A stretch of DNA of 64,000 nucleotides, taken from NCBI RefSeq assembly GCF_016890225.1, contig NZ_JAFELM010000030.1, positions 152,162-216,161 on the forward strand, written 5' to 3'. The translations under genes and the position numbers were made by a program. The stretch is from Bacillus suaedaesalsae (GTDB taxonomy: Bacteria > Bacillota > Bacilli > Bacillales > SA4). Positions 17,745-25,462 of the stretch are shown one piece after another. The notes under the pieces were generated by a model. The model was not told the DNA's origin and did no database searches. It saw only the letters and a program-made list of their open reading frames with translations. Numbering within the stretch: the stretch's first letter is position 1; each line of letters begins with the position of its first letter.

Positions 17745-17788
17745 TTTGTAGGGCAACATAAGCATGTTGACTTTTTAAGATAAGCCTC

Positions 17789-17841
17789 TTTAACACTTTA
17801 AAGGAGTGGGGGCCTATCCCCCACTCCTTTAAAGTGTTAAA
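17789..17841. repeat. 24-bp-arm palindrome, copy 1
   Basis: Perfect inverted repeat: arm 17789-17812, loop CCTAT, arm 17818-17841. Core CACTTTAAAGGAGTGGGGG. It is shared with a second palindrome at 23297-23351; the two differ at a base pair by compensatory change. It lies in a 323-nt gap between yjbJ and yjbI that otherwise shows no gene. Function unknown; a REP/MITE-like element is the simplest reading. Confidence 0.85.
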
Positions 17842-18022
17842 GTTAGGTGTTTTGTGGTGAGTTGTTGTAGTACATTGACGATCCTAGTACTAGGTTAAGT
17901 CACTTTATTTGAAGTGTGATGAAAACGTTGTTAAAATGATTTACAAGCATTGGAATTTGAAGTAGTTACTACTCTTATGTACAAGAAAAAGTAAGTATTT
18001 CTTGAAAAAAGGAGTTATTTAT

Positions 18023-18427
18023 ATGACTGAACGATATTCATCCCCATTTGAAGCAATGGGTGAGAGCGTCCTACATTCTTTAGTGGATACATTTTATAGT
18101 AAAGTTAGTAAACATCCAGATTTGATCCCTATTTTCCCTAAGGATTTAACGGAAACTGCACGTAAGCAGAAGCAATTTTTGACGCAGTATCTAGGTGGGC
18201 CTCAGGTTTATACCGAGGAACACGGACATCCTATGATGCGTGCTCGTCATTTGCCGTTTGAGATTACACCAAAACGTGCTGCTGCATGGCTTTCTTGTAT
18301 GAGAGAAGCGATGGATGAAGTCGAATTAGAAGGTAACCTTAGAGATGAATTTTATCATCGACTAGTGTTAACAGCTCAACATATGATCAACACTCCTGAC
18401 TTAGGGGAGGAGATTTCCCGTGATTGA
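18023..18427 (+). CDS. yjbI: group II truncated haemoglobin (YjbI-like)
   Basis: 134-aa 2-over-2 haem globin. Visible landmarks are the B10 Tyr in [11 protein letters not shown] (near residue 23), the proximal His in RARHLPFEI (near residue 76) and the G8 Trp in [13 protein letters not shown]. In B. subtilis, YjbI protects against protein and peroxide damage and is paired with YjbH; here its stop codon overlaps the yjbH start. ATG 18023 follows AAAGGAGTTATTTAT. Confidence 0.93.
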   Translation: MTERYSSPFEAMGESVLHSLVDTFYSKVSKHPDLIPIFPKDLTETARKQKQFLTQYLGGPQVYTEEHGHPMMRARHLPFEITPKRAAAWLSCMREAMDEVELEGNLRDEFYHRLVLTAQHMINTPDLGEEISRD

Positions 18428-19280
18428 TAAACATGAGAAATTAGCATGTCTCGAATCCGGGAAAAAACCGCTTGAGATTTATGTGTTTATCGATCCTTTA
18501 TGCCCTGAATGTTGGGCTCTGGAGCCAGTGTTAAAAAAGCTACATCTTTAATTTGGATCCTATTTTTCAATTAAACATATTATTAGTGGGAAATTAGCTA
18601 CATTGAATTTACGAAAAAGAACGAACACAGAGAATCTTGCCTCCGTTTGGGAAAGAACAGCTAGCCGTTCTGGAATGTCTTGTGATGGAGATGTATGGTT
18701 TGAGAACCCAATTTCCACACCATACATTGCTTCTATTGCCATTAAGGCAGCTGAACTTCAAGGCAGACGTGTTGGTTTAAGATTTTTGCGTAAACTTCAA
18801 GAGCTATTATTTTTACAAAAACAAAATATCTCCGATCAATCAGTCTTGGTTGAATGTGCTAACAGTGTTGGATTAGATGTTGATGAATTCAAAAGAGACA
18901 TTCATTCAGAAAGTGCAGCTAAAGCGCTTCAATGTGACCTCCAAATCACAACCGAGATGGAAGTAGACCAGATCCCTACTCTCGTATTCTTCAACCAAAA
19001 TATTGAAGATGAAGGTATGAAGGTCACCGGTTGCTACCCATATGATGTATACGTAAAAATAATAGAAGAGCTTCTTGGTGATAAACCTAATCCAGCACCA
19101 TTGCCTTCTCTTGAAGAGTTCCTAAAACAATACAGATTTGTTGCATCAGTCGAAATTTCGGTAGTATATAATATGCCAATACAAGATGTAGAAAAAGAAA
19201 TGAAGAAGCTTCTCTTTAAACAAATAGTTGTACTTGTACCAGTAAAATACGGAACATTTTGGAGATATACGGAAAAATAA
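18420..19280 (+). pseudogene. yjbH: YjbH/SpxH (ClpXP adaptor for Spx) interrupted by an in-frame TAA at codon 44
   Basis: YjbH binds Spx and delivers it to ClpXP. The reading frame starts at GTG 18420, seven nt after GGGGAGGAG, and overlaps the yjbI stop. It encodes the expected thioredoxin-like N-terminus with a CPEC motif ([20 protein letters not shown]). Codon 44 (18549-18551) is TAA. The same frame continues without further stops to 19280 with a full-length C-terminal body ([52 protein letters not shown]). Apart from this one codon the gene looks intact, so the lesion is recent or a sequence error. TTG 18603 could in principle restart translation but has no clear ribosome-binding site and would lack the CPEC half. 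Confidence 0.85.
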
Positions 19281-19285
19281 TGTTG

Positions 19286-19309
19286 AACGCCATACTATGG
19301 CGTTTTTTT
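19286..19309 (+). terminator. terminator after yjbH
   Basis: AACGCCATA (19286-19294), one-nt centre, TATGGCGTT (19296-19304), then a T run. Confidence 0.8.
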
Positions 19310-19390
19310 ATTGCTTCCAGATCCTTTCGCATGTTCTATCGCTTTACTGAATATAATGATACAAGCATACGATTGTTTGGAGGTTATAGT

Positions 19391-19567
19391 ATGAAGTGGA
19401 AAGTAGTTGCTGCCGTTCTTGCCTTTGTCGTAATGTTTTATTTTCAAATACTTGGAATGATGAATTTGGCACCGTTATATATAACAACCCCTCTCTTATT
19501 CTTCGTTATTTTTGTCATCATGCTTGGGTTAAATAACCGAAATCGGTTTAGAGGTTTTAAAGGTTAA
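19391..19567 (+). CDS. small two-helix membrane protein, unknown
   Basis: 58 aa starting at ATG 19391 behind GGAGGTTATAGT. Two hydrophobic segments (about 4-24, VVAAVLAFVVMFYFQILGMM, and 30-48, ITTPLLFFVIFVIMLGLN) and a basic end NNRNRFRGFKG. I do not recognise the family. It has its own terminator (19576-19606) and sits between yjbH and pepF, where B. subtilis also carries a small gene. Confidence 0.6.
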   Translation: MKWKVVAAVLAFVVMFYFQILGMMNLAPLYITTPLLFFVIFVIMLGLNNRNRFRGFKG

Positions 19568-19575
19568 TCCAAAAG

Positions 19576-19606
19576 AAAAACGTCTGGAAATAATCCAGAC
19601 GTTTTT
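19576..19606. terminator. bidirectional terminator between the small membrane protein and pepF
   Basis: AAAAACGTCTGGA (19576-19588) and TCCAGACGTTTTT (19594-19606), perfect 13-bp stem, between convergent genes. Confidence 0.88.
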
Positions 19607-19608
19607 AC

Positions 19609-21426
19609 TTATCCTTCTAACAATTGTTCCATTTCTGTAAGCTTTTGCTCAAACACTTGAAGAGCTAAACGAATTGGCTCAGGAGACGTCATATCGACTC
19701 CTGCCTTCTTTAATACTTCAATTGGATAATCAGAGCTTCCAGCCTTTAAAAACTCAATGTAACGATCGACAGCAGGTTGACCTTCTTCTAAAATTTGCTT
19801 TGATAAAGCAGTTGCAGCACTGAAACCAGTTGCATATTGGTAAACGTAGTAATTGTAATAGAAGTGTGGAATACGTGACCACTCTAATCCAATTTCCTCG
19901 TCAATGATGATTTCATCACCAAAGTACTTCTTATTTAACTCATAATACATACTTGTTAATAAATCAGGAGTTAGTGCTTCACCTTCTTGAGCCTTTAAGT
20001 GAATGGCATGCTCAAATTCTGCAAACATCGTTTGACGGAATACTGTTCCACGGAAGCCTTCTAAGTAATGATTTAATAAGTATAAACGTTTTTTTTCGTC
20101 ATCAATTGTTTTTAATAGGTAATCATTCAGTAAGTTCTCGTTACATGTTGATGCTACTTCTGCAACGAAGATTGAGTAATTCCCATATACATATGGTTGT
20201 GTTTTACGAGTGTAATAACTGTGTACAGAGTGACCAAACTCATGAGCCAGTGTGAAAAGGTTGTTCACATTATTTTGCCAGTTCATTAAGATATATGGAT
20301 TTGTTCCATATGCTCCAGAAGAATAAGCACCGCTTCTCTTTCCTTTGTTCTCTTGTACGTCAACCCAGCGATTTTCATATGCTTCCTTTAGAATATCTTG
20401 ATATTCCTCGCCAAGTGGCGCAAGTCCGTTTAAGACATGATCTTTTGCTTCATCATAGGTTACTTCCATCTTTGTTTCTTTAACAAGTGGAGTATAAAGG
20501 TCATACATATGAATTTCATCCAAGCCTAGCACTCGCTTACGTAATGCTACATAACGGTGTAATAATGGTAAATATTCGTTTACAGTATTTACAAGATTTT
20601 CGTAAACTTGCTCAGGAATATTGTTGTTGCTTAATGCAGCTTCGCGAGCTGATTTATAGTTACGAACACGAGCATAAAAGTTATCCTTCTTCACTGTTCC
20701 TGCTAACGTACTTGCAAATGTATTTTTATAATTTCCGTATGTTTCATATACAGCTTTGAACGCGTCTTTTCTTACACGTCCGTCACTGCTTTCTAAAAAA
20801 CGGATATAACGGCCATGAGTAATTTCAATTTCTACCCCATTTTCATCCTTAATGCTAGGGAACTTTAAGTCAGCGTTATTTAACATCCCAAACGTCGTAC
20901 TTGGTGCACTCGTTACTTCTGATGCTTGAGCAAGTAGGGATTCCTCTTTGCTGGTTAATACGTGAGGACGAGTTCTCGTAATCTCTTCAATTGCATGCTC
21001 ATACACTTTTAGCTCAGGCTTCTCATTTAAAAATGATTGAATCTTGTCTTCTTCAATTGCCAAAATTTCTGGTACAACGTATGCTAATGCGCTAGAAATT
21101 TGAGTATAAAGGTTGGATGCACGGTCATTTAACCCTTGATAATGAGAGTTTGTTGTATCTTGGTCATAACGCATATGAGCATATGTATACAACTTGCCCA
21201 TTTTTAACAATACTTCATCTTGATATGTAAGTAGTTGAAGTAACGTATCAGCAGATTCACCTAGTTTCCCTTCAAACTCAGCGGCTTTCGGAATGGATGC
21301 TTTTACTTCTTTAAATTCAGCTTCCCACGCTTCATCTGTCACATAAATATCTTCTAATCTCCATGTGTCTTCCAAGCGAACTTCACTTCTTGTCGGCAAA
21401 GCCTTTGTTGCAGTTTGTTCTGCCAT
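19609..21426 (-). CDS. pepF: oligoendopeptidase F, copy 1
   Basis: Cytosolic M3B zinc metallopeptidase that degrades oligopeptides of about 6-17 residues. 605 aa. The zinc motif HExxH appears as TLAHEFGHSVHSYYT near residue 390; the third ligand Glu is in IFVAEVASTCNE. An N-terminal helical domain precedes. ATG 21426 follows TAGGGGGTCAAGTAAT. A same-length paralogue is at 23631-25445; both conserve RSGAYS.GAYG, FRGTVFRQTMFAEFEH-type and YPIEVLK-type blocks. The C-terminus ends LTEMEQLLEG. Confidence 0.96.
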   Translation of the reverse strand: MAEQTATKALPTRSEVRLEDTWRLEDIYVTDEAWEAEFKEVKASIPKAAEFEGKLGESADTLLQLLTYQDEVLLKMGKLYTYAHMRYDQDTTNSHYQGLNDRASNLYTQISSALAYVVPEILAIEEDKIQSFLNEKPELKVYEHAIEEITRTRPHVLTSKEESLLAQASEVTSAPSTTFGMLNNADLKFPSIKDENGVEIEITHGRYIRFLESSDGRVRKDAFKAVYETYGNYKNTFASTLAGTVKKDNFYARVRNYKSAREAALSNNNIPEQVYENLVNTVNEYLPLLHRYVALRKRVLGLDEIHMYDLYTPLVKETKMEVTYDEAKDHVLNGLAPLGEEYQDILKEAYENRWVDVQENKGKRSGAYSSGAYGTNPYILMNWQNNVNNLFTLAHEFGHSVHSYYTRKTQPYVYGNYSIFVAEVASTCNENLLNDYLLKTIDDEKKRLYLLNHYLEGFRGTVFRQTMFAEFEHAIHLKAQEGEALTPDLLTSMYYELNKKYFGDEIIIDEEIGLEWSRIPHFYYNYYVYQYATGFSAATALSKQILEEGQPAVDRYIEFLKAGSSDYPIEVLKKAGVDMTSPEPIRLALQVFEQKLTEMEQLLEG

Positions 21427-21687
21427 ATTACTTGACCCCCTATATATGTAGTAGTAAGTATTTTAATTACCGAAATACTTGCAATATAACTATTCGATAA
21501 TTATGAGTTTATTCCCTCTTTATTTTGCATATATAATAGTTTTTACGAGTAACTTTTTTTTATCCTTCGCATATACACGATATAAACGTAAGCACGAAAA
21601 TTTATGATTCACATCATTTTCTGTTATGATAATGTCATCAAAGATAAGAGAAAATGAGTTATTGATATAGATAAGGAAGTGACTAAT

Positions 21688-22437
21688 TTGATTACATTTA
21701 AATCTGAACGAGAAATAGAATTAATGCACCAAGCAGGAAAATTACTTGCAAGCTGTCATAAAGAAATTGCAAAGCTAATCAAGCCTGGGATTACGACACA
21801 CGAGATTGATCAATTTGTTGAACAATATTTAAAAAAGCACGGGGCAACTCCTGAACAAAAAGGATTTAATGGCTACGAGTATGCGACATGTGCATCCATC
21901 AATGATGAGATATGCCATGGATTTCCCCGGAAAGAGCCTTTAAAAGATGGCGACATTGTTACTATTGATATGGTAGTAAACTTAAACGGCGGTCTTGCAG
22001 ACTCAGCCTGGAGCTATGCTGTAGGGAATGTAAGCCCTGAAGCACAAAAATTAATAGAAGTAACGAAAGAAGCATTATACAGAGGAATTGAAAAGGCAGT
22101 AATGGGTAACCGAATCGGAGATATTGGCCATGCCATTCAAACGTATGTAGAAGCAGAAGGCTTCTCGGTTGTACGTGACTTCATTGGGCACGGTATTGGT
22201 CCTACCATCCATGAAGAGCCACAAGTTCCTCATTTCGGTCTACCACACCGGGGACTTCGCTTAAAGGAAGGAATGGTCATTACAATCGAACCTATGGTGA
22301 ATATCGGAATGTGGAACTCAAAAATGGATTCAAATAGCTGGACAGCAAGAACAGTTGACGGATCACTATCTGCACAATATGAGCATACGATTGCGATTAC
22401 GAAACAAGGTGCACTGATTTTAACAGAACAAATATAG
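21688..22437 (+). CDS. map: type I methionine aminopeptidase (MapB-like)
   Basis: Removes N-terminal Met. 249 aa, M24A fold. Metal ligands are visible: Asp in VTIDMVVNLNGGLADSAWS, His in DFIGHGIGPTIHEEP, and Glu residues in VITIEPMVNIG and AQYEHTIAI. TTG 21688 is chosen as start because AAGGAAGTGA lies just upstream; the longer GTG start at 21679 would overlap that site. It belongs to the second Map class (YflG/MapB) rather than the ribosomal-cluster map. It lies between two pepF copies, so this segment looks like a peptidase-rich insertion relative to the B. subtilis order. Confidence 0.93.
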   Translation: MITFKSEREIELMHQAGKLLASCHKEIAKLIKPGITTHEIDQFVEQYLKKHGATPEQKGFNGYEYATCASINDEICHGFPRKEPLKDGDIVTIDMVVNLNGGLADSAWSYAVGNVSPEAQKLIEVTKEALYRGIEKAVMGNRIGDIGHAIQTYVEAEGFSVVRDFIGHGIGPTIHEEPQVPHFGLPHRGLRLKEGMVITIEPMVNIGMWNSKMDSNSWTARTVDGSLSAQYEHTIAITKQGALILTEQI

Positions 22438-22783
22438 AACCTGGCATTTGGCTTGGTTCTTTTTTGTATTTAGAATATGTTGATTATGGTATTTGACACA
22501 TATGTTGGGATTTTGATGCATATGTCAAGTGGTTTGAAGCATAAGTTGGAGATCTTGATGCATATGTCAGGTGGTTTGATGCATAAGTTGAGGATTTTGA
22601 TGCATATTTCGTTCGATGATTGTTATGTAGTGGTGTCGCATAGCCCTTTGCGAGCCAGAACCTCCACTTTCAAGCCAAACTTCTTATTATTGTAAACCAA
22701 TCCTGTTATCTTGCGAGCCGAATTAGCTCAATTACATGCTATTCCCCATAAAATGTTAAAAAGACTTAGCTTTGGCTAAGTCT
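22438..22783. other. 346-nt gap: tandem repeats and no convincing gene
   Basis: Contains a weak GAACC...GGTTC hairpin with T run after mapB (22436-22465), the 41-42-nt tandem repeat described separately, and a terminator for the leftward anti-sigma gene. A 72-codon frame through the repeats (22477-22695) has no ribosome-binding site and a repeat-derived composition, so I do not call it a gene. Confidence 0.6.
22504..22612. repeat. tandem repeat, period 41-42 nt, about 2.6 copies
   Basis: Units begin at 22504, 22545 and 22587 and follow the pattern GTTGgGATTTTGATGCATAT, then GTCaaGTGGTTTGAaGCATAA. A more degenerate partial copy may precede at about 22480. Nearly every unit has two near-palindromic TGCATA motifs. 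Confidence 0.75.
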
Positions 22784-22785
22784 TT
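22760..22785 (-). terminator. terminator of the zinc-finger anti-sigma gene
   Basis: AAAGACTTAGC / GCTAAGTCTTT stem with TTTG loop, overlapping the stop codon and followed on the minus strand by TTTTTAACATTTT. Confidence 0.75.
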
Positions 22786-23074
22786 AATCAATAAAAATTG
22801 AAATCATTATGATGATCATATACAGTAACGCAAAAATTAATGCTCCGTTTAAAATAATTTTACCATAGTAATACTGCATAACATGACTTGTTTCCTTTTC
22901 AGAATCCTCTTCTTCAACTATTCGTTCAATTAGGATCGGCTCATTCATTAAACTGTGTAACTCCGTGCAATCCTTACAGATTCCCAGGTGACTTTCAATC
23001 TGTTTATTCGTTGCATTTGAACAATCTTTTTCAATATAAAGTGGCAATAGGTCCCTGACTAAATTACAGTTCAT
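22784..23074 (-). CDS. zf-HC2-type membrane anti-sigma factor (orphaned)
   Basis: 96 aa. The N-terminal zinc-binding motif HLGICKDC (His-x3-Cys-x2-Cys, near residue 29) with an upstream Cys in MNCNLVRDLLPLYIEKDCSN is characteristic of anti-sigma zinc fingers. One transmembrane segment forms the C-terminus (about 74-94, GALIFALLYMIIIMISIF). The external sensor part normally following the membrane span is missing or minimal. ATG 23074 is favoured over GTG 23083 because AGGTGA lies five nt upstream. It is coupled to a truncated sigma-factor gene, so its partner is lost. Confidence 0.75.
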   Translation of the reverse strand: MNCNLVRDLLPLYIEKDCSNATNKQIESHLGICKDCTELHSLMNEPILIERIVEEEDSEKETSHVMQYYYGKIILNGALIFALLYMIIIMISIFID

Positions 23075-23252
23075 ATGATTCACCTACACTTTTATTTAGA
23101 CTTTGTTTAAGCGCCAATTTTGCTCGATGTAAATTCGTCTTTACTCTAGAAAGCTTCCAATCTAGAATTTCAGCAATTTCCTCATAAGTTAACTCTTGAT
23201 ATTCACGTAAAATGATTAACAATAACGTAGACAATTGTTTGTATGAAAAGTT
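23064..23252 (-). pseudogene. 5'-truncated ECF sigma factor (region 4 only)
   Basis: The frame upstream of the anti-sigma start encodes KQLSTLLLIILREYQELTYE, then EIAEILDWKLSRVKTNLHRA, then KLALKQSLNKSVGESYEL and stops at TAA 23066-23064. This is the helix-turn-helix region 4 of an ECF sigma factor. The frame is closed by TGA at about 23256 and region 2 is absent, so only the C-terminal third remains. The stop overlaps the anti-sigma ATG, preserving the original operon arrangement. Confidence 0.8.
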
Positions 23253-23296
23253 TCAGATTCTATTTAAAAATTATTAAACGTGCATAGAAGAATACA

Positions 23297-23351
23297 CTTT
23301 ATCACTTTAAAGGAGTGGGGGACAGACCCCCACTCCTTTAAAGTGATAAAG
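23297..23351. repeat. 25-bp-arm palindrome, copy 2
   Basis: Perfect inverted repeat: arm 23297-23321, loop ACAGA, arm 23327-23351. It shares the core CACTTTAAAGGAGTGGGGG with copy 1 at 17789-17841. Where copy 1 has AACAC/GTGTT, copy 2 has ATCAC/GTGAT, so the pairing is kept. It lies about 50 nt upstream of the truncated sigma gene and may mark the deletion endpoint. Confidence 0.85.
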
Positions 23352-23403
23352 CGTTAGCACCTTCAAAAAAAAGTCCAATGCATGTCTGCATTGGACTTTT
23401 AGG

Positions 23404-23562
23404 TTAAAAGATTTTCGGCACGTCTGGTGAAGGTGGGAGTAATTCCTCTTCGTTCAGATTCGATTTACTCTTATTTTTCATTGATTTTGTCACACCGTAG
23501 GCGACCGCTCCTGCGCCTAGTAAAGTTAATGTCCATGTCATCCCTTTTTGCCCTTTTCTCAT
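23404..23562 (-). CDS. small protein with one hydrophobic segment, unknown
   Basis: 52 aa from ATG 23562 to TAA 23404: begins MRKGQKGMTWTLTLLGAGAV, continues AYGVTKSMKNKSKSNLNEEE and ends LLPPSPDVPKIF. A short hydrophobic stretch (about 9-25) follows a basic start, then a charged linker and Pro-rich end. AAGGGGCTGGTCAGC precedes the ATG. It resembles the small DUF3918-like proteins of Bacilli in length and start, but I cannot confirm that. Confidence 0.55.
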   Translation of the reverse strand: MRKGQKGMTWTLTLLGAGAVAYGVTKSMKNKSKSNLNEEELLPPSPDVPKIF

Positions 23563-23630
23563 GCTGACCAGCCCCTTCAACTTAAGCTTTAGTATAAATT
23601 CCCCTTAACTCGAAAGAACTATGCAATACA

Positions 23631-25445
23631 TTACGACAGCATTGATTCAAGTTGAGTCAGTCTTGCTTCGAATACGGATAGTGCATCTTGTATCGGTGCT
23701 TGTGACGTCATATCGACTCCTGCTTGCTTTAATATTTCAATTGGATAGTTAGAGCTACCAGCTTTTAAAAACTCCATATAACGGCTTACAGCAGGTTCTC
23801 CTTCTTGTAATAGTTGCTTAGATAATGCTGTTGCAGCACTAAAGCCTGTTGCATACTGGTATACGTAATAATTCATATAAAAGTGTGGAATTCTTGCCCA
23901 TTCATATTGTGATACTTCTGATAAAACTACATCTGGTCCATAATATTTAGTTTGTAGCTTTCTATATTCATTGCATAAGAACTCTGGTGTAAGTGCAACA
24001 CCGTTTTGTTCAGCAATGTGAATGGAATGTTCGAATTCCGCAAACATTGTCTGTCTGAACACTGTTCCAACAAAGCCTTGAAGATAATAGTTTAAAATGT
24101 ATAGTTGCTTTCTTTCATCACTTGTATTTTTTAATAAGTAATCCGTTAATAATGCTTCATTCGTCGTGGAGGCAACTTCCGCCACGAAAATTGAGTATCG
24201 CCCGTATGAATATGGCTGTGACGTTTGAGTTAAATACCGATGAACATTATGACCAAGCTCATGTGTTAATGTATACACATTTCGGATATTGTCTTGCCAA
24301 TTTAATAATATGTATGGCTTTGCCCCATAAGCTCCTGTCGAATATGCCCCACTTCTCTTCCCTTTGTTTTCCAGAACATCTATATGCCTGTTATCATACA
24401 CCGATTGAATTCGAGCTTGATAGTCTTCCCCAAACGGAGCTAAAGATTGTAAAACAATCTCTTTTGCCTCCTCATAGGATATATTCATTTGGACATCTTC
24501 AATGATTGAAGGTGAAAGGTCATATAAATGAATGGAATCTAACTTTAATGCTTTCTTTTTCAAATCATAAAAACGATACAATAAAGAAAGATTGTTTGAC
24601 ACTGTATCAATTAACTGATCATATACCTTCTCAGGAATGTTATTAGGATATAAAGCAGCTTCTCTAGCCGATTGATATTTACGAACAGTTGCTACAAAAT
24701 TTGATTTCTTAACCTGACCATTTAGTAAACTTGCAAATGTATGGACATGTTGTTTGTATGTTGTTCCTACAGCTTCATATGCTTCTTTTCGTATTTTTCG
24801 ATCTGAATTTTCTAATAGACTTCCATATCGACCGTGAGAGATTTGAATTTCATTTCCGTTTTCATCTAAAATGGTTGGGAACTTAATGTCTGCATTGTTT
24901 AGCATGCCATATGAAGTAGAAGAACTACCTGCAACTTCTAAAATTTGTGCTAATAATGCCTCTTCCTCAGAGGAACGAACATGTGGCTTCATCCTCGTTA
25001 ATTCATCAAACATATGACGATACTCATTTATCTCTTCACTTTCATTTAGAAAGACTTCGAGCTTATCTTGTGGTATTTCTAATAACTCGGGAGTCATAAA
25101 CGAAATCTCAGATTGTACCTTTGCATATAAAGAAGAGGCTCTCTCATTCATGCCTTGATAAAACGTATTGGTTGTATCTTCATCATTCCTCATATGAGCA
25201 TACGTATAAAGCTGACCCATCTTGGTCAATATTTCATCGTGTAGAGTTAACGCTGCTATTAAGTTTGCAGATGAACTAGACAATTTTCCTTTGTATAAAC
25301 GTATTTTAGGTAACAAGTCTTGAACAACACGAAACATTTCCTCCCACTTATCATTCGTTTCAAACATATCCTCTAATTCCCATGTTAAGTTTGTAGGTAT
25401 TTCACTACGATTTGGTAATTCCTTACCTTTCGAATTGCTTGTCAT
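23631..25445 (-). CDS. pepF: oligoendopeptidase F, copy 2
   Basis: M3B zinc metallopeptidase of 604 aa, with HExxH as TLTHELGHNVHRYLT near residue 389 and the downstream Glu ligand in IFVAEVASTTNE. It lies 18 nt downstream of the coiA stop, so it occupies the position of the single pepF of B. subtilis (coiA-pepF). It is clearly paralogous to copy 1 at 19609-21426 along the whole length but with many substitutions, arguing for an old duplication. ATG 25445 is favoured over GTG 25448 given GGGGGACATGTG spacing. Confidence 0.95.
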   Translation of the reverse strand: MTSNSKGKELPNRSEIPTNLTWELEDMFETNDKWEEMFRVVQDLLPKIRLYKGKLSSSSANLIAALTLHDEILTKMGQLYTYAHMRNDEDTTNTFYQGMNERASSLYAKVQSEISFMTPELLEIPQDKLEVFLNESEEINEYRHMFDELTRMKPHVRSSEEEALLAQILEVAGSSSTSYGMLNNADIKFPTILDENGNEIQISHGRYGSLLENSDRKIRKEAYEAVGTTYKQHVHTFASLLNGQVKKSNFVATVRKYQSAREAALYPNNIPEKVYDQLIDTVSNNLSLLYRFYDLKKKALKLDSIHLYDLSPSIIEDVQMNISYEEAKEIVLQSLAPFGEDYQARIQSVYDNRHIDVLENKGKRSGAYSTGAYGAKPYILLNWQDNIRNVYTLTHELGHNVHRYLTQTSQPYSYGRYSIFVAEVASTTNEALLTDYLLKNTSDERKQLYILNYYLQGFVGTVFRQTMFAEFEHSIHIAEQNGVALTPEFLCNEYRKLQTKYYGPDVVLSEVSQYEWARIPHFYMNYYVYQYATGFSAATALSKQLLQEGEPAVSRYMEFLKAGSSNYPIEILKQAGVDMTSQAPIQDALSVFEARLTQLESMLS

Positions 25446-25462
25446 CACATGTCCCCCATTTA

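Noticed and set aside
18603..19280. Separate short gene starting at TTG 18603
   Set aside because: It is in the same frame as the upstream yjbH part, lacks a good ribosome-binding site, and matches the body of YjbH.
22477..22695. 72-codon plus-strand frame with repeated ILMHMS-type units
   Set aside because: It is a translation of the 41-42-nt tandem repeat, has no ribosome-binding site and an odd composition.
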